Of a DNA stretch of 64,000 nt, positions 28,824-40,363 are shown piece after piece. The first letter of the stretch is position 1. The number at the start of each line of letters is the position of its first letter. This stretch comes from Enterobacterales bacterium (GTDB taxonomy: Bacteria > Pseudomonadota > Gammaproteobacteria > Enterobacterales > Enterobacteriaceae). The stretch is taken from contig JAATFO010000133.1 in assembly GCA_015655145.1 (NCBI GenBank), positions 1-64,000 on the forward strand, written 5' to 3'. Under the pieces are notes generated by a model. It was not told the origin of the DNA. It was given only the letters and a program-made list of their open reading frames with translations, and made no database searches. A program made the translations under genes and the position numbers.

Positions 28824-31487
28824 TTATGCCAGACGCGGGTTAACTTTATCGGCATCGATATTGAATTTGGTGATCGCTTCTGCCACAACTTTTTTCTCGA
28901 TTTCACCGCGTTTAGCCAGTTCACCCAGGGCGGCAATAACCACGTAAGATGCATCCACTTCGAAGTGATGACGCAGGTTTTCACGACTGTCGGAACGGCC
29001 AAAACCGTCCGTTCCCAGCACACGGTAATCACTGACCGGGATGTAGCTGCGAATTTGCTCTGCGAACAGTTTCATATAATCGGTGGAAGCAACCGCCGGC
29101 GCATCATTCAGAACCTGAGCAATGTACGGCACACGTGCAGCTTCCGTCGGATGCAGCATGTTCCAGCGTTCGCAGTCCTGGCCATCACGCGCCAGTTCCG
29201 TGAAAGAGGTGACGCTATAAACATCAGAACCTACGCCATAATCGCGCGCCAAAATCTGTGCGGCTTCACGCACGTGACGCAGAATGGATCCCGATCCCAG
29301 CAACTGCACTTTGCCTTTCGCGCCCGCAACAGTTTCAAGCTTATAGATACCTTTACGGATACCTTCCTCAGCCCCTTGCGGCATTGCCGGCATGTGGTAG
29401 TTTTCGTTCAGCGTGGTGATGTAGTAGTACACATTCTCTTGCGTGTCGCCGTACATACGTACCAGGCCGTCATGCATGATAACCGCCACTTCATACGCAT
29501 AAGCCGGATCGTAAGAGATACAGTTTGGAATGGTCAGCGACTGAATATGGCTGTGGCCATCTTCATGTTGCAGGCCTTCGCCGTTAAGCGTGGTACGCCC
29601 TGAGGTACCGCCCACCAGGAAGCCGCGCGCCTGCTGGTCGCCAGCCGCCCAGCACAGATCGCCGATACGCTGGAAACCAAACATTGAATAATAGATATAA
29701 AACGGGATCATCGGCAGATTGTTGGTGCTGTAAGACGTCGCCGCCGCCAGCCAGGATGCACCAGCACCCAGCTCGTTAATCCCTTCTTGCAGGATCTGTC
29801 CTTTCTCATCTTCTTTATAGTAAGCAACTTGCTCACGATCCTGCGGGGTATATTGCTGGCCGTTCGGGCTGTAAATACCAATCTGACGGAACAGCCCTTC
29901 CATACCGAACGTACGGGCTTCATCGGCGATAATCGGTACCAGACGATCTTTAATTGACGGGTTTTTTAACATCACGTTCAGCGCACGTACAAAAGCGATG
30001 GTGGTCGAGATCTCTTTGTTCTGCTCTTCGAGCAATGAACTGAAATCATCCAACGCTGGCATGGTCAGTTTTTCGCTAAATTTTGCCTGACGGGTTGGCA
30101 GGTAGCCGCCCAGTTTTTCACGCTGACCATGCAGATACTGATACTCTTCAGAGTCTTTAGCGAAGGTGACATAAGGCAGTTTTTCGATGTTGGCATCATC
30201 CACCGGTACATTAAAACGATCACGGATATAGCGCACGCCATCCATATTCATTTTCTTCACCTGGTGGGCAATGTTTTTACCTTCAGCGGTATCCCCCATC
30301 CCGTAACCTTTAATGGTATGCGCCAAAATGACTACCGGTTTCCCCCTGGTGTCCTGTGCTTTTCGCAACGCTGCATACACTTTTTTCGGATCATGGCCGC
30401 CACGGTTCAGCGCCCAAATCTCATCATCGGTCATCTCTTTGACCAGTTCCGCAGTTTCCGGATATTTACCGAAGAAATGCTCGCGAACATAGGCGCCGTT
30501 TTTCGATTTAAAGGTCTGGTAGTCGCCATCAACGGTTTCATTCATCAGTTGGATCAATTTGCCGCTGGTATCTTTACGCAGCAATTCATCCCAACGTCCG
30601 CCCCACACCACTTTGATCACTTCCCAACCGGCGCCGCCAAAAATGCCTTCCAGCTCGTTGATGATCTTACCATTACCGGTGACCGGACCGTCCAAACGCT
30701 GCAAGTTACAGTTGATGATAAACACCAGGTTGTCCAGCTTCTCGCGCGTAGCAATGGTGATAGCGCCTTTTGATTCTGGCTCATCCATCTCACCATCGCC
30801 GAGGAAGGCATAAACAGTCTGTGCAGACGTGTCTTTCAGACCGCGATGTTCAAGATATTTGAGAAATTTGGCCTGATAGATAGCCGCCAACGGGCCCAGT
30901 CCCATGGAGACTGTTGGGAACTGCCAGAAATCGGACATCAGTTTCGGGTGCGGATAAGAAGACAGGCCTTTGCCATGCACTTCCTGGCGGAAGTTGTTCA
31001 TCTGCTCTTCGCTCAGGCGCCCTTCAAGAAAGGCGCGGGCGTAGATACCCGGCGAGATGTGTCCCTGAAAATAGACTAAATCGCCGCCATCTTTGTCGTT
31101 ACGCGCACGGAAGAAGTGGTTAAAGCACACTTCATAGATGGTTGCGGAAGACTGGTATGAGGACATGTGGCCGCCCAGTTCCAGATCTTTCTTTGAGGCA
31201 TGCAACACGGCCATAATCGCATTCCAGCGGATCGCGGAACGGATACGCCGCTCCAGCGACGTGTTGCCTGGGTATTCTGGCTCGTCTTCAACGGCGATAG
31301 TGTTAATATAGTTGCTGACAGCGGAACCTGACGCAACATTAACACCACCTTTACGCGCCTCATTCAGCAGCTGATCAATCAGATACTGTGCGCGTTCAAC
31401 ACCTTCTTCACGGATGACCGATTCGATCGCCTGTAGCCAGTCGCGAGTTTCGATCGGATCCACGTCATTGTGTAAATTTTCTGACAT
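28824..31487 (-). CDS. aceE: Pyruvate dehydrogenase E1 component
   Basis: 887 residues, as in E. coli. Homodimeric thiamine-diphosphate enzyme that decarboxylates pyruvate and acetylates the E2 lipoyl groups. The N-terminus [20 protein letters not shown] binds E2. The ThDP motif begins [13 protein letters not shown] and ends in the [11 protein letters not shown] region; [17 protein letters not shown] lies in the active-site wall. It is followed by aceF after 14 bp, so the two are co-transcribed from the pdhR promoter. Confidence 0.98.
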   Translation of the reverse strand: MSENLHNDVDPIETRDWLQAIESVIREEGVERAQYLIDQLLNEARKGGVNVASGSAVSNYINTIAVEDEPEYPGNTSLERRIRSAIRWNAIMAVLHASKKDLELGGHMSSYQSSATIYEVCFNHFFRARNDKDGGDLVYFQGHISPGIYARAFLEGRLSEEQMNNFRQEVHGKGLSSYPHPKLMSDFWQFPTVSMGLGPLAAIYQAKFLKYLEHRGLKDTSAQTVYAFLGDGEMDEPESKGAITIATREKLDNLVFIINCNLQRLDGPVTGNGKIINELEGIFGGAGWEVIKVVWGGRWDELLRKDTSGKLIQLMNETVDGDYQTFKSKNGAYVREHFFGKYPETAELVKEMTDDEIWALNRGGHDPKKVYAALRKAQDTRGKPVVILAHTIKGYGMGDTAEGKNIAHQVKKMNMDGVRYIRDRFNVPVDDANIEKLPYVTFAKDSEEYQYLHGQREKLGGYLPTRQAKFSEKLTMPALDDFSSLLEEQNKEISTTIAFVRALNVMLKNPSIKDRLVPIIADEARTFGMEGLFRQIGIYSPNGQQYTPQDREQVAYYKEDEKGQILQEGINELGAGASWLAAATSYSTNNLPMIPFYIYYSMFGFQRIGDLCWAAGDQQARGFLVGGTSGRTTLNGEGLQHEDGHSHIQSLTIPNCISYDPAYAYEVAVIMHDGLVRMYGDTQENVYYYITTLNENYHMPAMPQGAEEGIRKGIYKLETVAGAKGKVQLLGSGSILRHVREAAQILARDYGVGSDVYSVTSFTELARDGQDCERWNMLHPTEAARVPYIAQVLNDAPAVASTDYMKLFAEQIRSYIPVSDYRVLGTDGFGRSDSRENLRHHFEVDASYVVIAALGELAKRGEIEKKVVAEAITKFNIDADKVNPRLA

Positions 31488-31611
31488 GGGGGGATTCCTT
31501 ATCTGTGTCTAATACGTTGAATTTTCTGGACGCTGTCTCCCTGTACTCTGGTTCATTGCAAAGCACAAGGAGGCAGGCCCGTCGTTTAGTTACCGCGTTT
31601 ATTGCTACGCG

Positions 31612-32376
31612 TTATTCCTTACGTTGCTGTAAACGCCGCAGAGAGCGCTCTCGACGACTCTGCTCCCGGCTTCTGTCCAGCAATATTTCCTCAATAAACG
31701 CCAGATGGCGGTGTGAGGCTTCGCGTGCTTTTTCCGGTTCGCGTGCCACAATCGCCTCAAAAATACTGGCGCGATGACCACTCACTTGTGCCAGCATCTC
31801 CCGGCGCGAGTAGAGCAATTCAAAATTATGCCGTACGTTCTGTTCCAGCATTGGCCCCATACAGCGCACTAAATGCAACAGCACCACATTATGGGCTGCT
31901 TCTGTTACTGCGATCTGATACTGCATTACAGCATCGGATTCCGCATCCAGATCGCCACTTTCCTGCGCCTGTTGAATCAGCTTGTGGCAATCACGTATCC
32001 GTTGCAGGTCTTCCGCTGTTCCGCGCAAAGCAGCGTAATATGCCGCGATGCCTTCCAGCGCATGGCGGGTTTCCAACAAGTCGAACTGAGATTCAGGATG
32101 ATCGGCCAGCAGTTCAACCAGCGGATCACTCAGGCTTTGCCATAGATTTTTTTGCACGAAAGTACCGCCACCCTGACGACGCAGCAGCAAACCTTTCGCT
32201 TCCAGACGCTGGATAGCTTCACGCAGGGAGGGACGGGAGACATCAAATTGTTTGGCGAGCTCACGCTCAGGGAGTAATTTTTCACCCGGACGCAGCGTTC
32301 CTTCCATAATCAGGAACTCAAGCTGTTGCTCAATTGCATCGGAGAGCTTTGGTTGGCGGATCTTGCTGTAGGCCAT
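31612..32376 (-). CDS. pdhR: Pyruvate-sensing repressor PdhR
   Basis: 254 residues, GntR/FadR family. The N-terminal winged helix ([20 protein letters not shown], residues about 45-70) binds DNA, and the C-terminal FCD domain senses pyruvate. PdhR represses its own operon with aceE, aceF and lpd, and respiratory genes. The start at 32376 ([13 protein letters not shown]) is preceded by AGAAGGGAAG and matches E. coli; an ATG six codons earlier is less likely. A PdhR operator lies 30 bp upstream. Confidence 0.97.
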   Translation of the reverse strand: MAYSKIRQPKLSDAIEQQLEFLIMEGTLRPGEKLLPERELAKQFDVSRPSLREAIQRLEAKGLLLRRQGGGTFVQKNLWQSLSDPLVELLADHPESQFDLLETRHALEGIAAYYAALRGTAEDLQRIRDCHKLIQQAQESGDLDAESDAVMQYQIAVTEAAHNVVLLHLVRCMGPMLEQNVRHNFELLYSRREMLAQVSGHRASIFEAIVAREPEKAREASHRHLAFIEEILLDRSREQSRRERSLRRLQQRKE

Positions 32377-32405
32377 CTTCCCTTCTTCTGCCATCGCCCA
32401 GAGTA

Positions 32406-32422
32406 AATTGGTAATACCAATT
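32406..32422 (-). promoter_or_regulatory. PdhR operator
   Basis: AATTGGTAATACCAATT is a near-perfect palindrome matching the PdhR box (ATTGGTNNNACCAAT). It sits 30 bp before the pdhR start, as in E. coli, where pyruvate releases PdhR to induce the operon. Confidence 0.9.
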
Positions 32423-32791
32423 GTAAAAAGGTGACGCTAAAGTAACAAAGTATTCACCTTATGTCTATATCGCATCACCTTATCACCCATGGCGCTTCAC
32501 CGCTTAATCTGCCAGCCTGTCGACGGTAACATCACCGTATTATCACGGTAAACACCCCCCCTTTTTAGCAAAGATGACATGGGGTTAGCAGCAAACAGCG
32601 GTTTAACATTAAGCCAACATACCACGCCATTGTTGGTGTCTCATGCCGGAGAAAGGTAGCCATACCCATGCGCACAGCATGATTTTTCATGCATTTATGA
32701 GCACGAAAAGAGAAAGCAGGTGCAAACTTCGCCGCTTATCACTATTCTTGTCGCGAAGGTAGTGACTTTCTCAATTTCTGAGTATTAATAC

Positions 32792-32832
32792 TGTAAAAAA
32801 ATCAATACATTCTTTGTAAGATTATCCTTACA
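32792..32832 (+). promoter_or_regulatory. Tandem TyrR boxes upstream of aroP
   Basis: Two 18-bp sites, TGTAAAAAAATCAATACA (32792-32809) and TGTAAGATTATCCTTACA (32815-32832), fit the TyrR consensus TGTAAA-N6-TTTACA and are spaced 23 bp centre to centre. E. coli aroP is repressed by TyrR through two such boxes. They lie 60-100 bp before the aroP start. The rest of 32423-32790 holds promoter DNA and no gene. Confidence 0.8.
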
Positions 32833-32892
32833 ACAACGCGCAATGCGCCCGGTAAAACAAACGAAGAACAATAAATACATCACGAGGTTTTT

Positions 32893-34245
32893 ATGGAACA
32901 ACAACAAGGCGAAACGCTGAAGCGAGGATTAAAAAATCGCCATATTCAGTTGATCGCGTTGGGTGGCGCAGTCGGCACCGGCCTTTTTCTGGGGATCGCG
33001 CAAACGATCAAAATGGCTGGCCCCTCCGTGTTGCTTGGCTATGCCATCGGCGGCTTTATTGCCTTTATGATCATGCGCCAATTGGGTGAAATGGTCGTTG
33101 AGGAGCCGGTCGCCGGTTCATTCAGTCATTTTGCTTACAAATACTGGGGGAATTTTGCGGGTTTCGCTTCTGGCTGGAACTATTGGGTACTCTATGTGTT
33201 GGTGGCGATGGCGGAACTGACCGCGGTTGGCATCTATGTTCAATACTGGTGGCCGGAAATTCCAACCTGGGTTTCCGCCGCCGTGTTTTTCCTCCTGATT
33301 AACGCCATTAATCTTGCCAACGTAAAAGTGTATGGCGAGATGGAGTTCTGGTTTGCCATTATAAAAGTGGTGGCCGTGGTCGGGATGATCCTCTTCGGCG
33401 GCTGGCTGCTGTTCAGCGGTCGCGGTGGTCCGGAAGCCTCCGTCAGCAATATCTGGGATAAAGGCGGTTTCTTTCCGAATGGCATTCATGGTCTGGTGAT
33501 GGCCATGGCAGTGATCATGTTCTCATTTGGCGGCCTGGAACTGGTGGGCATTACCGCCGCCGAAGCCGATAACCCGGAAATAAGCATTCCGAAAGCCACC
33601 AACCAGGTGATTTACCGTATTCTGATTTTCTATATTGGTTCTCTGGCCGTCTTGTTGTCACTCTATCCCTGGACCAAAGTGGTGGAGGGTGGCAGCCCGT
33701 TCGTGATGATATTTCATGAGATTGGCGACAACCTGGTGGCAAATGCGCTCAACGTGGTGATCCTGACTGCGGCGCTCTCGGTCTATAACAGCTGTGTTTA
33801 TTGCAACAGCCGTATGTTGTACGGCCTGGCCAGACAAGGGAATGGTCCACAGGCGCTACTGAAAGTGGATCGCCGTGGCGTTCCGTATGTTGCGCTGGGA
33901 GTGTCTGCTTTCGCCACCGCGATTTGCGTGTTGATCAACTACATAATACCGAATGAAGCATTCGGCCTGTTGATGGCGCTGGTGGTTTCCGCGCTGGTGA
34001 TCAACTGGGCAATGATCAGTCTTGCACACCTTAAATTCCGTCAAAAGAAAGATCAACAAGGTGTCACCACGCGTTTCAAAGCGATTCTTTATCCCCTGGG
34101 AAACTGGATTTGTCTGGCGTTTCTTGCCGGTATTCTGGTGATTATGGTCCTGACGCCGGGAATGGCTATCTCCGTCTGGCTCATCCCTGCCTGGTTAGTT
34201 GTGCTGGCTATTGGCTACACACTGAACAATAAAGCGCGGAAGTAA
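32893..34245 (+). CDS. aroP: Aromatic amino acid permease AroP
   Basis: 450 residues; inner-membrane proton symporter of the APC superfamily for Phe, Tyr and Trp with about 12 membrane segments. The N-terminus LKRGLKNRHIQLIALGGAVG and TGLFLGIAQTIKMAGPSVLL are the family signature, and SFGGLELVGITAAEADNPE follows near residue 215. It is divergent from pdhR, as in E. coli. Confidence 0.96.
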   Translation: MEQQQGETLKRGLKNRHIQLIALGGAVGTGLFLGIAQTIKMAGPSVLLGYAIGGFIAFMIMRQLGEMVVEEPVAGSFSHFAYKYWGNFAGFASGWNYWVLYVLVAMAELTAVGIYVQYWWPEIPTWVSAAVFFLLINAINLANVKVYGEMEFWFAIIKVVAVVGMILFGGWLLFSGRGGPEASVSNIWDKGGFFPNGIHGLVMAMAVIMFSFGGLELVGITAAEADNPEISIPKATNQVIYRILIFYIGSLAVLLSLYPWTKVVEGGSPFVMIFHEIGDNLVANALNVVILTAALSVYNSCVYCNSRMLYGLARQGNGPQALLKVDRRGVPYVALGVSAFATAICVLINYIIPNEAFGLLMALVVSALVINWAMISLAHLKFRQKKDQQGVTTRFKAILYPLGNWICLAFLAGILVIMVLTPGMAISVWLIPAWLVVLAIGYTLNNKARK

Positions 34246-34282
34246 TCTTCCGCCACCGCCGGTCAACCTCCTGTTGGCCGGC
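34236..34282. terminator. Two hairpins between convergent aroP and ampE
   Basis: GCGGAAG-TAAT-CTTCCGC (34236-34253) puts the aroP stop codon in its loop. GCCGGTCAAC-(5)-GTTGGCCGGC (34258-34282, one mismatch) follows at once. Neither has a U-run, so they may act together as a bidirectional stop or shield mRNA ends. Confidence 0.5.
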
Positions 34283-34301
34283 ACGGGTTCTCCGCAGACG
34301 A

Positions 34302-35156
34302 TTACACCAACGCGCCATAGATGGTCAGCAGCGCCACCACCACCACGATGACCAGTGAAACCTTCTTCGCCAGTGCTACCGCCACGCGCGGCGTTTCAAT
34401 CTTATCAACATGGGGATCGCGCGCCAGCGAGTATTGCGCCAGACTGGTCAGCACCTGATATTGCACACGGTGACGATCGCCAAGCGAGGCGAACCAGGCG
34501 GGCAGCGCCCGCTCACCATGGCCGATCAACGCATAGGCCACACCGACCAGACGCACCGGAAGCCAGTCAAGACAGTGTAAAATGGCGTCAATGCCGGATT
34601 GTGCACGTTCCAGCGGGGAATGGTAACGCGCCAGCCAGGTCTGCCAGGCACGAAGAAAAGCATAGCCGACCAGTAAAACCGGACCATATACGCCGCCAAC
34701 AACAAACCAAAACAAGGGAGCAAGATAAAAACGGTAATTAATCCACAGCAACGCATTTTGTAATTCGCGCAGATACTCGCGTTCATTGCAATCTACCGGG
34801 ATACCGTGGATCAAGGTCAATTCTTCTGCCATTGCGTCACAGGCATGGGCATCCTCATGGCTGGCGGCGTTTAAATAGGCATGATAATGCAGGCGAACAG
34901 AGCCGGCGCCAATACACAGTAAACCGACGAGGATCCAGAACAACAGTTGAAAGACGCCAAATAATACCCCTTTCAGCGCCAGAATAATTACCAGCACGAT
35001 AGCCATCGCCACCAGCGTCATCAACACCGTGCGCCATAAGGAAAAACGGTGACACCCACGAAAAAACACCGCCAGCCGATGGTCAAGCTGCCAGTGTTCG
35101 CCCATCTTGAACAACCGTTCCCAGCCTAATACCAGTAACACAGTAAATAGCGTCAT
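34302..35156 (-). CDS. ampE: Inner-membrane protein AmpE
   Basis: 284 residues from [20 protein letters not shown], the E. coli length, with four hydrophobic stretches (1-14, 42-95, 145-170, the C-terminal ~25). [20 protein letters not shown] and [16 protein letters not shown] are conserved. It is linked to beta-lactamase regulation only through its operon with ampD. ATG overlaps the ampD stop (ATGA, 35153-35156), indicating coupling. Confidence 0.95.
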   Translation of the reverse strand: MTLFTVLLVLGWERLFKMGEHWQLDHRLAVFFRGCHRFSLWRTVLMTLVAMAIVLVIILALKGVLFGVFQLLFWILVGLLCIGAGSVRLHYHAYLNAASHEDAHACDAMAEELTLIHGIPVDCNEREYLRELQNALLWINYRFYLAPLFWFVVGGVYGPVLLVGYAFLRAWQTWLARYHSPLERAQSGIDAILHCLDWLPVRLVGVAYALIGHGERALPAWFASLGDRHRVQYQVLTSLAQYSLARDPHVDKIETPRVAVALAKKVSLVIVVVVALLTIYGALV

Positions 35157-35728
35157 GCATTGCACTCCGGCGCAGTGATATTGTCGGCGCCATCCAGAGA
35201 ACGACGAAACGTTAACCAGTCAAACGCCGGGCCAGGATCGGTTTTCCGCAGTGGGGCAATATCACTATGACCCGTGATGTGTTCCACCGTCAGGGGATAG
35301 TGTTGCATCAAAAGTTGCGTGACATCATGCAACGCCTGATATTGCGCAGTAGTATAGGGCTGTGTATCCGTTCCTTCCAGCTCAATACCGATGGAAAAAT
35401 CATTACAGTTTTCCCGGCCGTGATAACAAGAAACCCCGGCATGCCAGGCACGCAGATGGAAAGGAACATACTGGATAATTTCGCCATCCCGGCGGATCAA
35501 ACAGTGGGCTGACACACGCAACTGACTGATTTCAGCAAAAAAAGGGTGATCATCCGGATTCAGCATGCCGGTAAATAACGCATCGATATAAGGCCCGCCA
35601 AACTCACCCGGCGGCAGGCTAATATTATGGACCACCAATAACGACGGTGCTTCATTCTGCGGACGGGAATTAAAATGGGGTGATGGCACGTGCCTGACAC
35701 CAACAAGCCAGCCCTGTTGCAACTGCAT
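35153..35728 (-). CDS. ampD: 1,6-anhydro-N-acetylmuramyl-L-alanine amidase AmpD
   Basis: 191 residues. Cytoplasmic zinc amidase that recycles anhydro-muropeptides; its loss de-represses AmpC beta-lactamase where ampR/ampC exist. Zinc ligands are His in [11 protein letters not shown], His in [18 protein letters not shown], and the Asp of that motif. [20 protein letters not shown] is conserved. The start at 35728 ([10 protein letters not shown]) follows a GGAG site (GAAGGAGAAC); earlier in-frame codons are not conserved. It is divergent from nadC. Confidence 0.96.
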   Translation of the reverse strand: MQLQQGWLVGVRHVPSPHFNSRPQNEAPSLLVVHNISLPPGEFGGPYIDALFTGMLNPDDHPFFAEISQLRVSAHCLIRRDGEIIQYVPFHLRAWHAGVSCYHGRENCNDFSIGIELEGTDTQPYTTAQYQALHDVTQLLMQHYPLTVEHITGHSDIAPLRKTDPGPAFDWLTFRRSLDGADNITAPECNA

Positions 35729-35853
35729 GCCCTGTTCTCCTTCGTTCGGTTTGCAACAGATTAGCATGAATCCTGGGGACACTTTGTATCACTGATGCGC
35801 CAGGGAGAAAGAATGCCTTAATACCACGCCCCCGACGACAATCAGCCCTATAT

Positions 35854-35871
35854 TGTTAAGTATACTAAACA
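35854..35871. promoter_or_regulatory. Palindrome resembling a NadR box
   Basis: TGTTAAGTATACTAAACA is an 18-bp near-palindrome matching the NadR (NAD-biosynthesis repressor) consensus TGTTTA-N6-TAAACA with one mismatch. It lies 80 bp upstream of nadC in the ampD-nadC intergenic region. NadR control is not established for E. coli nadC, so this is a prediction. Confidence 0.4.
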
Positions 35872-35942
35872 AAGCGCAACCAACAACTGGCACGAATACA
35901 GTAAACAGGCTAGAGTGTCCGCATACTGACCAGCCACGTTGA

Positions 35943-36842
<900 letters not shown>

Positions 36843-37046
36843 CTCCCCGTATTCGTTTGCGCCATCACTTGCTGAGGTGGCGCTCAACGCCCCGCCACAC
36901 GTTGCGTGCCCGGTTCCAGAATTTTGTTACCCCGTTGTACATAGTGGAAAAATGTCCCGTGTTGTTTCCCGGAAAACACGTTAGCCACTGGTTTACCGTT
37001 TCTGTGCAAATTAAGGTCAGCACGTCACATTAACGGAGAACATGAC

Positions 37047-37490
37047 ATGGAAAAACAACGCGGATTTACACTTATCGAACTCATGATTGTGATAGCCATC
37101 ATCGCTATCCTCAGCGCGATTGGGTTACCCGCTTATCAGGGCTACCTACAAAAAGCCGCACTGACCGACATGCTGCAAACCATGGTGCCGTATAAAACCG
37201 CGGTAGAGCTTTGCACTATCGAACAGGGTGCAATTACCCCCTGCAATGCCGGAAGTAACGGTGTACCTACCGCCAACGGCTCACGCTATGTTGCCAGCGT
37301 CAACGTGGCTGCCGGAGTAATTACACTCACGGGACAGGAAAGTCTGAACGGACTCACCGTTGCAATGACCCCTGTCTGGAGCAGCAATGAAGGCCAAATC
37401 AGCTGGCAACGGCGCTGTATCAGCGATAACACGCGCTTGCAGGATAGCTGCCGTGACGTGTTCCGTTTTAGCGATGCCGGGGTGGAATAA
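37047..37490 (+). CDS. ppdD: Type IV major prepilin PpdD
   Basis: 147 residues. Short leader MEKQRG then FTLIELMIVIAIIAILSAIG, the type IV prepilin cleavage site and hydrophobic helix with Glu at mature position 5. Four cysteines (in ELCTIEQG, ITPCNAG, RRCISD and DSCRDVF) match the disulfides of E. coli PpdD. It is assembled by type IV pilus or type II secretion machinery. Its stop overlaps the hofB start (TAATG), so the three genes form an operon. Confidence 0.95.
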   Translation: MEKQRGFTLIELMIVIAIIAILSAIGLPAYQGYLQKAALTDMLQTMVPYKTAVELCTIEQGAITPCNAGSNGVPTANGSRYVASVNVAAGVITLTGQESLNGLTVAMTPVWSSNEGQISWQRRCISDNTRLQDSCRDVFRFSDAGVE

Positions 37491-38890
37491 TGACTGAACA
37501 GCATTCCCCCCTGCAGGCGATCTGCCAACGTTATCAGGCCATCATCCTGGAACACAGCGCGCAACAACTGAAAGTGGCGCTGCCCGAAAACGCTTCACCA
37601 CAAAGTATTGAGGCGCTGCGTTTTGCCAGTCAGTGTCATGTGGACGTCGAATACTGGCCCCAGGCGCGCCTTGAGCAGTATAGCGATGAGCGCTCAGATG
37701 CCGACCAGACGCACCCTCATCCTCCAGACGATCCGCTCCCGGGTTCCGCCATTGAACTGGTTAATCAGACCCTGCTGACTGCTCTGCAACGGCGGGCGTC
37801 TGATATTCATTTTGAGCCACAGGCGCATTGCTTGCGTATTCGTTTACGAATTGATGGCGTGTTACAAACCTTACATAGCCGATGTGAGGTACCACGGGCC
37901 TCGGTGATTGCCCGACTAAAAATACTGGGCAATCTCGATATTGCCGAAAAGCGGATGCCACAAGATGGTCAGTTTACCCTGGCGCTCAATGGGAAAAATG
38001 AATCTTTCCGCCTGGCAACTTTACCGACACGTTTTGGTGAAAAAGCGGTGATTCGTTTGCTGCAAAGCAACGCGCAATCCATGGCCCTTGATGCTCTGGG
38101 AATGTCTGCCGCTGCCTTAAAACAGTATCGGGCAGCGCTGGCGCGTCCACAAGGGTTGATTCTGGTTACGGGTCCGACCGGCAGCGGTAAAACATTCACC
38201 CTGTACAGCGGATTAAGTGCATTGAATGATCCCGGTAAAAACCTTAGCAGTGTGGAAGATCCCATCGAGATCCCTCTGCCCGGTGTTAACCAGACCCAGA
38301 TCAATACCAAAGCCGGTCTGGACTTTCATCGTGTGTTACGCGCACTTTTGCGTCAGGATCCCGATGTCATCATGCTGGGCGAAATCCGCGATAGCGAAAC
38401 AGCCGAGATCGCCGTAAAAGCGGCGCAAACCGGCCACCTGGTGTTATCGACGCTGCATACCAACTCAGCGACTGAGACCCTGACACGCCTCAGCCAAATG
38501 GCTATTCCTGGCTATTTACTTGGTTCGGCACTAAAACTGGTGATTGCCCAACGACTGGTACGCCGGCTATGCCCACATTGCCGTTATCGGTCCGACGCCG
38601 TGGCCCACATTCCTGCATCGCTCTGGCCAGGCACCCTGCAAACCTGGCGCGCAACCGGCTGCGACCACTGTTTCTCCGGCTATTATGGCCGTCTCGCCCT
38701 GTTTGAGGTCCTCCCCATTAACGGTAAATTGCAAAATGCCATCGCCGCCAATGCCAGAGCGGAAACCCTGGCTGACCTTGCTAAGCAGCAAGGAATGAAT
38801 GCGCTTTTTGTCGAAGGCCTGCACGCCATTAGCCGTGGAGATACCACACTGGAAGAGGTCAACCGCATCGTAGGCACTCATGATGGCTAA
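37490..38890 (+). CDS. hofB: Type IV pilus/type II secretion assembly ATPase HofB (GspE/PilB family)
   Basis: 466 residues. Walker A GPTGSGKT at 228-235, Asp box and Walker B (RQDPDVIMLGEIRDSETAEI), His box TGHLVLSTLHTNSATETL, and the zinc tetracysteine in CPHCRYR...CDHC. The N-terminal ~85 residues are a short N1 domain. It powers pilin polymerisation at the inner membrane. hofC starts inside its end (overlap 38880-38890). In E. coli the product is cryptic but can work with PpdD. Confidence 0.95.
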   Translation: MTEQHSPLQAICQRYQAIILEHSAQQLKVALPENASPQSIEALRFASQCHVDVEYWPQARLEQYSDERSDADQTHPHPPDDPLPGSAIELVNQTLLTALQRRASDIHFEPQAHCLRIRLRIDGVLQTLHSRCEVPRASVIARLKILGNLDIAEKRMPQDGQFTLALNGKNESFRLATLPTRFGEKAVIRLLQSNAQSMALDALGMSAAALKQYRAALARPQGLILVTGPTGSGKTFTLYSGLSALNDPGKNLSSVEDPIEIPLPGVNQTQINTKAGLDFHRVLRALLRQDPDVIMLGEIRDSETAEIAVKAAQTGHLVLSTLHTNSATETLTRLSQMAIPGYLLGSALKLVIAQRLVRRLCPHCRYRSDAVAHIPASLWPGTLQTWRATGCDHCFSGYYGRLALFEVLPINGKLQNAIAANARAETLADLAKQQGMNALFVEGLHAISRGDTTLEEVNRIVGTHDG

Positions 38891-40082
38891 TTGCATGCTT
38901 TATCGCTGGCAAGCGCTCAATGCACAGGGAGAATATCTACAGGGTGACATGTTGGTGCAAGAGCACCATGATTTGCTGCAATTGATGGCTGAACATGAAT
39001 ATTCTCCGCTAGGGTACAAACGCTGCAAAATTTATCGGCCACGCGACTGGCACTGGTCGCAGAAGATTACATTGATGCGTCAGTTAGCCACATTACTCAA
39101 AGCAGGAATGACAATATCAGACGGGTTGCGTCTTCTGAGTGAAGGCCACAGCCATGCCGGCTGGCGCGCGCTGCTAAGCGGACTGCATAACAGCGTGGCT
39201 CAGGGTAATCCGTTTTCTCAGGTATTGATGCAGTGGCCGATGATATTCCCGCCGCTGTTTCCGGCACTGATGCATGTTGGCGAGATCACCGGAAAACTGG
39301 ATGAATGCTGCTTACAGTTGGCTCATCAACAGGAACGTCAACAACAATTGCAAAAGAAAGTACTGAAAGCGTTGCGTTACCCGTTGTTTATTTTGCTGGC
39401 TGCCCTGGCGGTCACTGCCGGTATGTTGCTGTTTGTTTTGCCGGAATTTGTCGCGATTTACCGGGCTTTTGACGCGCCGTTGCCCGCGTTTACTGCCCTG
39501 GTCATTGCGTTATCAGAAGGAGTACAACAGTGCGTGCTCCCGCTGATCCTGACCATCACATTGGCTGGCGTCATATGGCGCCGGCAACATACGCATTCGG
39601 TTACGTGGCAACGCAATGAACAGTTATTGTTGCTACGTGTGCCGCTGATTTCCTCACTCTACCGCGGCAGTCAACTCAGCCAAATTTTTACCACGCTCAC
39701 GTTAACCCAACAGGCCGGGTTAACGTTATTACACAGTTTTGAGGCGGTAGAAAAAACCCTTAACCATCAATTGTGGCGTGAAGCCATTAATCAGTTACAG
39801 CGTCATATTGCCGCCGGGAAACCTCTGTATCAGGCCATTGCCGGGCACATGCTGTTTACACCGCTATGCCATCAGTTGATCAAAGTCGGCGAGGAATCCG
39901 GCGCGCTGGATGTGCTTCTTAACCGCCTGGCGCAATGGCATGAGGAGAATACTCATGAACTGGCTGATACCCTGGCTGCCACGCTTGAGCCCCTGATGAT
40001 GATAGTGACTGGCATGCTTGTCGGTGCGCTGGTGGTCGCCATGTATCTGCCCATTTTCGGACTCGGCGATGCGTTGGGGTAG
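38880..40082 (+). CDS. hofC: Type IV pilus assembly platform protein HofC (GspF/PilC family)
   Basis: 400 residues with two GspF repeats, each with helical bundles and membrane segments near 170-195, 215-240 and 375-398. Conserved stretches are MRQLATLLKAGMTISDGLRL, FPALMHVGEITGKLDECCLQ and LCHQLIKVGEESGALDVLLN. It is the inner-membrane platform for HofB. Either ATG at 38880 or 38883 fits. No prepilin peptidase gene is in the window. Confidence 0.94.
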   Translation: MMANCMLYRWQALNAQGEYLQGDMLVQEHHDLLQLMAEHEYSPLGYKRCKIYRPRDWHWSQKITLMRQLATLLKAGMTISDGLRLLSEGHSHAGWRALLSGLHNSVAQGNPFSQVLMQWPMIFPPLFPALMHVGEITGKLDECCLQLAHQQERQQQLQKKVLKALRYPLFILLAALAVTAGMLLFVLPEFVAIYRAFDAPLPAFTALVIALSEGVQQCVLPLILTITLAGVIWRRQHTHSVTWQRNEQLLLLRVPLISSLYRGSQLSQIFTTLTLTQQAGLTLLHSFEAVEKTLNHQLWREAINQLQRHIAAGKPLYQAIAGHMLFTPLCHQLIKVGEESGALDVLLNRLAQWHEENTHELADTLAATLEPLMMIVTGMLVGALVVAMYLPIFGLGDALG

Positions 40083-40242
40083 CAATCGGAAAAATATGGG
40101 AACGCCGCCCGTCAGTGAAAAGCGGTGGCCTTTATAGCGGCCAGAAAGTCGGCTGAACACTCACCACCAACGCATCTGCAACATGAATAACACGATAATG
40201 GCACTCAGCCGCCCTTCATCTGCCGTCTGTCCCCCTGCGTAA

Positions 40243-40289
40243 CAGGCACCAGTTTTTGCCCACAAGTTCTGGGCAAAAACTGGTGCCTG
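40243..40289. repeat. 20-bp perfect palindrome arms with 7-bp loop
   Basis: caggcaccagtttttgccca (40243-40262) is the exact inverse complement of 40270-40289, around the loop CAAGTTC. Imperfect pairing continues outward (GTCTGTCCCCC... against GGGGATAACAGAC, about 40225-40306). It lies between convergent hofC and guaC, whose spacer (40083-40363) holds no gene. With T5/A5 runs inside the arms it could act as a bidirectional terminator, or be a mobile palindromic element. Confidence 0.85.
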
Positions 40290-40363
40290 CGGGGATAACA
40301 GACAATGGCGCGCACGATCCGGGGGGAAATGACACATAAACCCGCCCTCATGGACCATGATCG

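Noticed and set aside
27268-28947. 559-codon plus-strand frame antisense to aceF
   Set aside because: Shadow of the Ala/Pro-rich aceF gene. Its Arg/His/Phe-rich composition is what the complement of a GC-biased gene gives, and aceF itself is unambiguous.
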